From NCBI GenBank assembly GCA_903823545.1, contig CAIJTL010000828.1, positions 1-7,212 on the forward strand: a DNA stretch of 7,212 nt, given 5' to 3'. The DNA is from an uncultured Planctomycetaceae bacterium. GTDB taxonomy: Bacteria; Planctomycetota; Planctomycetia; Planctomycetales; Planctomycetaceae. The notes under the pieces were generated by a model that saw nothing but the letters and a program-made list of their open reading frames with translations, did no database searches and was not told where the DNA came from. A program made the translations under genes and the position numbers. This document shows, piece by piece, positions 6,315 through 7,212 of this stretch; within the stretch, counting starts at the first letter, position 1; every line of letters starts with the position of its first letter.

Positions 6315-7212
6315 ATGACTATTGGTTTTTTTCGCAACACGCGTATCGCTCACAAGCTGTTGCTCATCAGCTTGAGCTTCGCCTTGCCGATTGCCGTGCT
6401 GCTGTACTTCACGATCGCCGGTATCAACAAAGACATCAACTCCGCGTCGCTTGAACTGTACGGCAATGACTTTCAGCGACCTCTGGAAGATTTGCTGCAA
6501 TCGGCACTGCAACATCAAGCGATCTCACAACGAGTGCTCAGCGGCGAAGCGAAACTCGACGGTCAGTTGCACAAAGTGCAATCGCAGTTCGATCAAGGCC
6601 TGCAAAAGCTCGACAGCGTGAATCGTCGATTTGGGGTCGCGCTGCAATTCACAGATGACGGGCTTAGCAAGCGGCAGCGAAGTGGTGCGAGCCAAGCGGG
6701 CCTCGCAGCGTCTTGGGAGAAACTCAAGCAAGATCTGAAGTCGCTCGATCCGAACGCCAGCAATGAGCGACATCAACTGATCCGCCAGACACTTCGTACG
6801 ATGCTGATTCATGCGGGAGACACTTCAAATCTGGTTCTCGATCCTGACCTTGATAGCTATTACTTGGCCGTTGCGCTGATGACTCTGCCACAGGCTCAAG
6901 ACCGTCTGGCAGACGTGCTCGCCGAAGGTCGAACGATGTTGGCTAAGGAAGAGCTGACTCCCGCCGATCAGCTACGCATGGCTGTCTTCACAACGTTGGG
7001 TCGCGAATCGGATCTCGCATTGGTTTCCAGCAGCGTCCGAACGTCACTCAATGAAGATCCAAATTTCCACGGCAACAGTCCTACGCTTCGCAACTTGGAA
7101 CAGTCACTCGATGCCTACATCAATGCGACCGATGATCTGCTCAACCTCATGTCGAGCGTGTCTGAATCGACCGCCCCCAAGACAACACCGGATGATTTTG
7201 AGCGTGTCGTGA
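6315..7212 (+). CDS. Membrane chemoreceptor, probably a methyl-accepting chemotaxis protein (3' end outside window)
   Basis: An open frame of 299 codons runs from ATG 6315 off the window end with no stop. A short basic N-terminus is followed by one hydrophobic segment (about 15-37) that should be the first transmembrane helix. Residues 38-299 are then hydrophilic and helix-rich, suggesting a periplasmic helical sensor domain. The segment D-T-S-N-L-V-L-D-P-D-L-D-S-Y-Y (169-183) is a hallmark I know from sensor regions of methyl-accepting chemotaxis proteins and some hybrid histidine kinases. The second membrane helix, HAMP and signalling domains would lie beyond the window and are not seen, so a sensor histidine kinase is the main alternative. 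A weak GGAA (6303-6306) lies 8 nt before the ATG. The position directly after cheA favours a receptor feeding that kinase. The ligand cannot be inferred. Confidence 0.75.
   Translation, partial: MTIGFFRNTRIAHKLLLISLSFALPIAVLLYFTIAGINKDINSASLELYGNDFQRPLEDLLQSALQHQAISQRVLSGEAKLDGQLHKVQSQFDQGLQKLDSVNRRFGVALQFTDDGLSKRQRSGASQAGLAASWEKLKQDLKSLDPNASNERHQLIRQTLRTMLIHAGDTSNLVLDPDLDSYYLAVALMTLPQAQDRLADVLAEGRTMLAKEELTPADQLRMAVFTTLGRESDLALVSSSVRTSLNEDPNFHGNSPTLRNLEQSLDAYINATDDLLNLMSSVSESTAPKTTPDDFERVV

Overview
The window most likely comes from a planctomycete. The strongest sign is the Ser/Thr kinase. It starts with a short helical segment running into an L-T-E-Y-Q motif and then the G-rich loop L-G-E-G-G-M-G-E-V-Y, an arrangement typical of the many Pkn2-type kinases of Pirellulaceae-like planctomycetes. 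Three further traits fit: moderately high GC, loosely packed genes with hairpin-rich gaps, and weak or absent Shine-Dalgarno sequences. The assignment rests on protein style only and no search was run.

Layout: (1) 93-1343, minus strand: a secreted lipoprotein form of aldose 1-epimerase, followed by a perfect 14-bp hairpin. (2) 1344-1521: a divergent intergenic region with an 8-bp inverted repeat. (3) 1522-3354, plus: a soluble Ser/Thr kinase fused to two response-regulator receiver domains. The first has lost its phospho-acceptor Asp and the second looks intact. (4) 3355-3649: a 295-bp gap with no credible gene but several inverted repeats. (5) 3650-6271, plus: a CheA-type histidine kinase with HPt, dimerisation, ATPase and CheW domains plus a second C-terminal CheW-like domain. 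(6) 6315 to the window end, plus: the N-terminal part of a membrane receptor, probably a methyl-accepting chemotaxis protein, cut off by the window edge.

Working model (inference): the receptor and CheA form a chemosensory array, being 43 bp apart and probably cotranscribed. CheA could pass phosphate from His47 to the intact C-terminal receiver of the kinase-receiver fusion, so the array's output would be Ser/Thr phosphorylation, not (or not only) flagellar motor control. The epimerase is probably unrelated to this system. No CheW, CheR, CheB or stand-alone CheY is visible; they may lie downstream.

No tRNA, rRNA, CRISPR array, insertion sequence or phage gene was seen.
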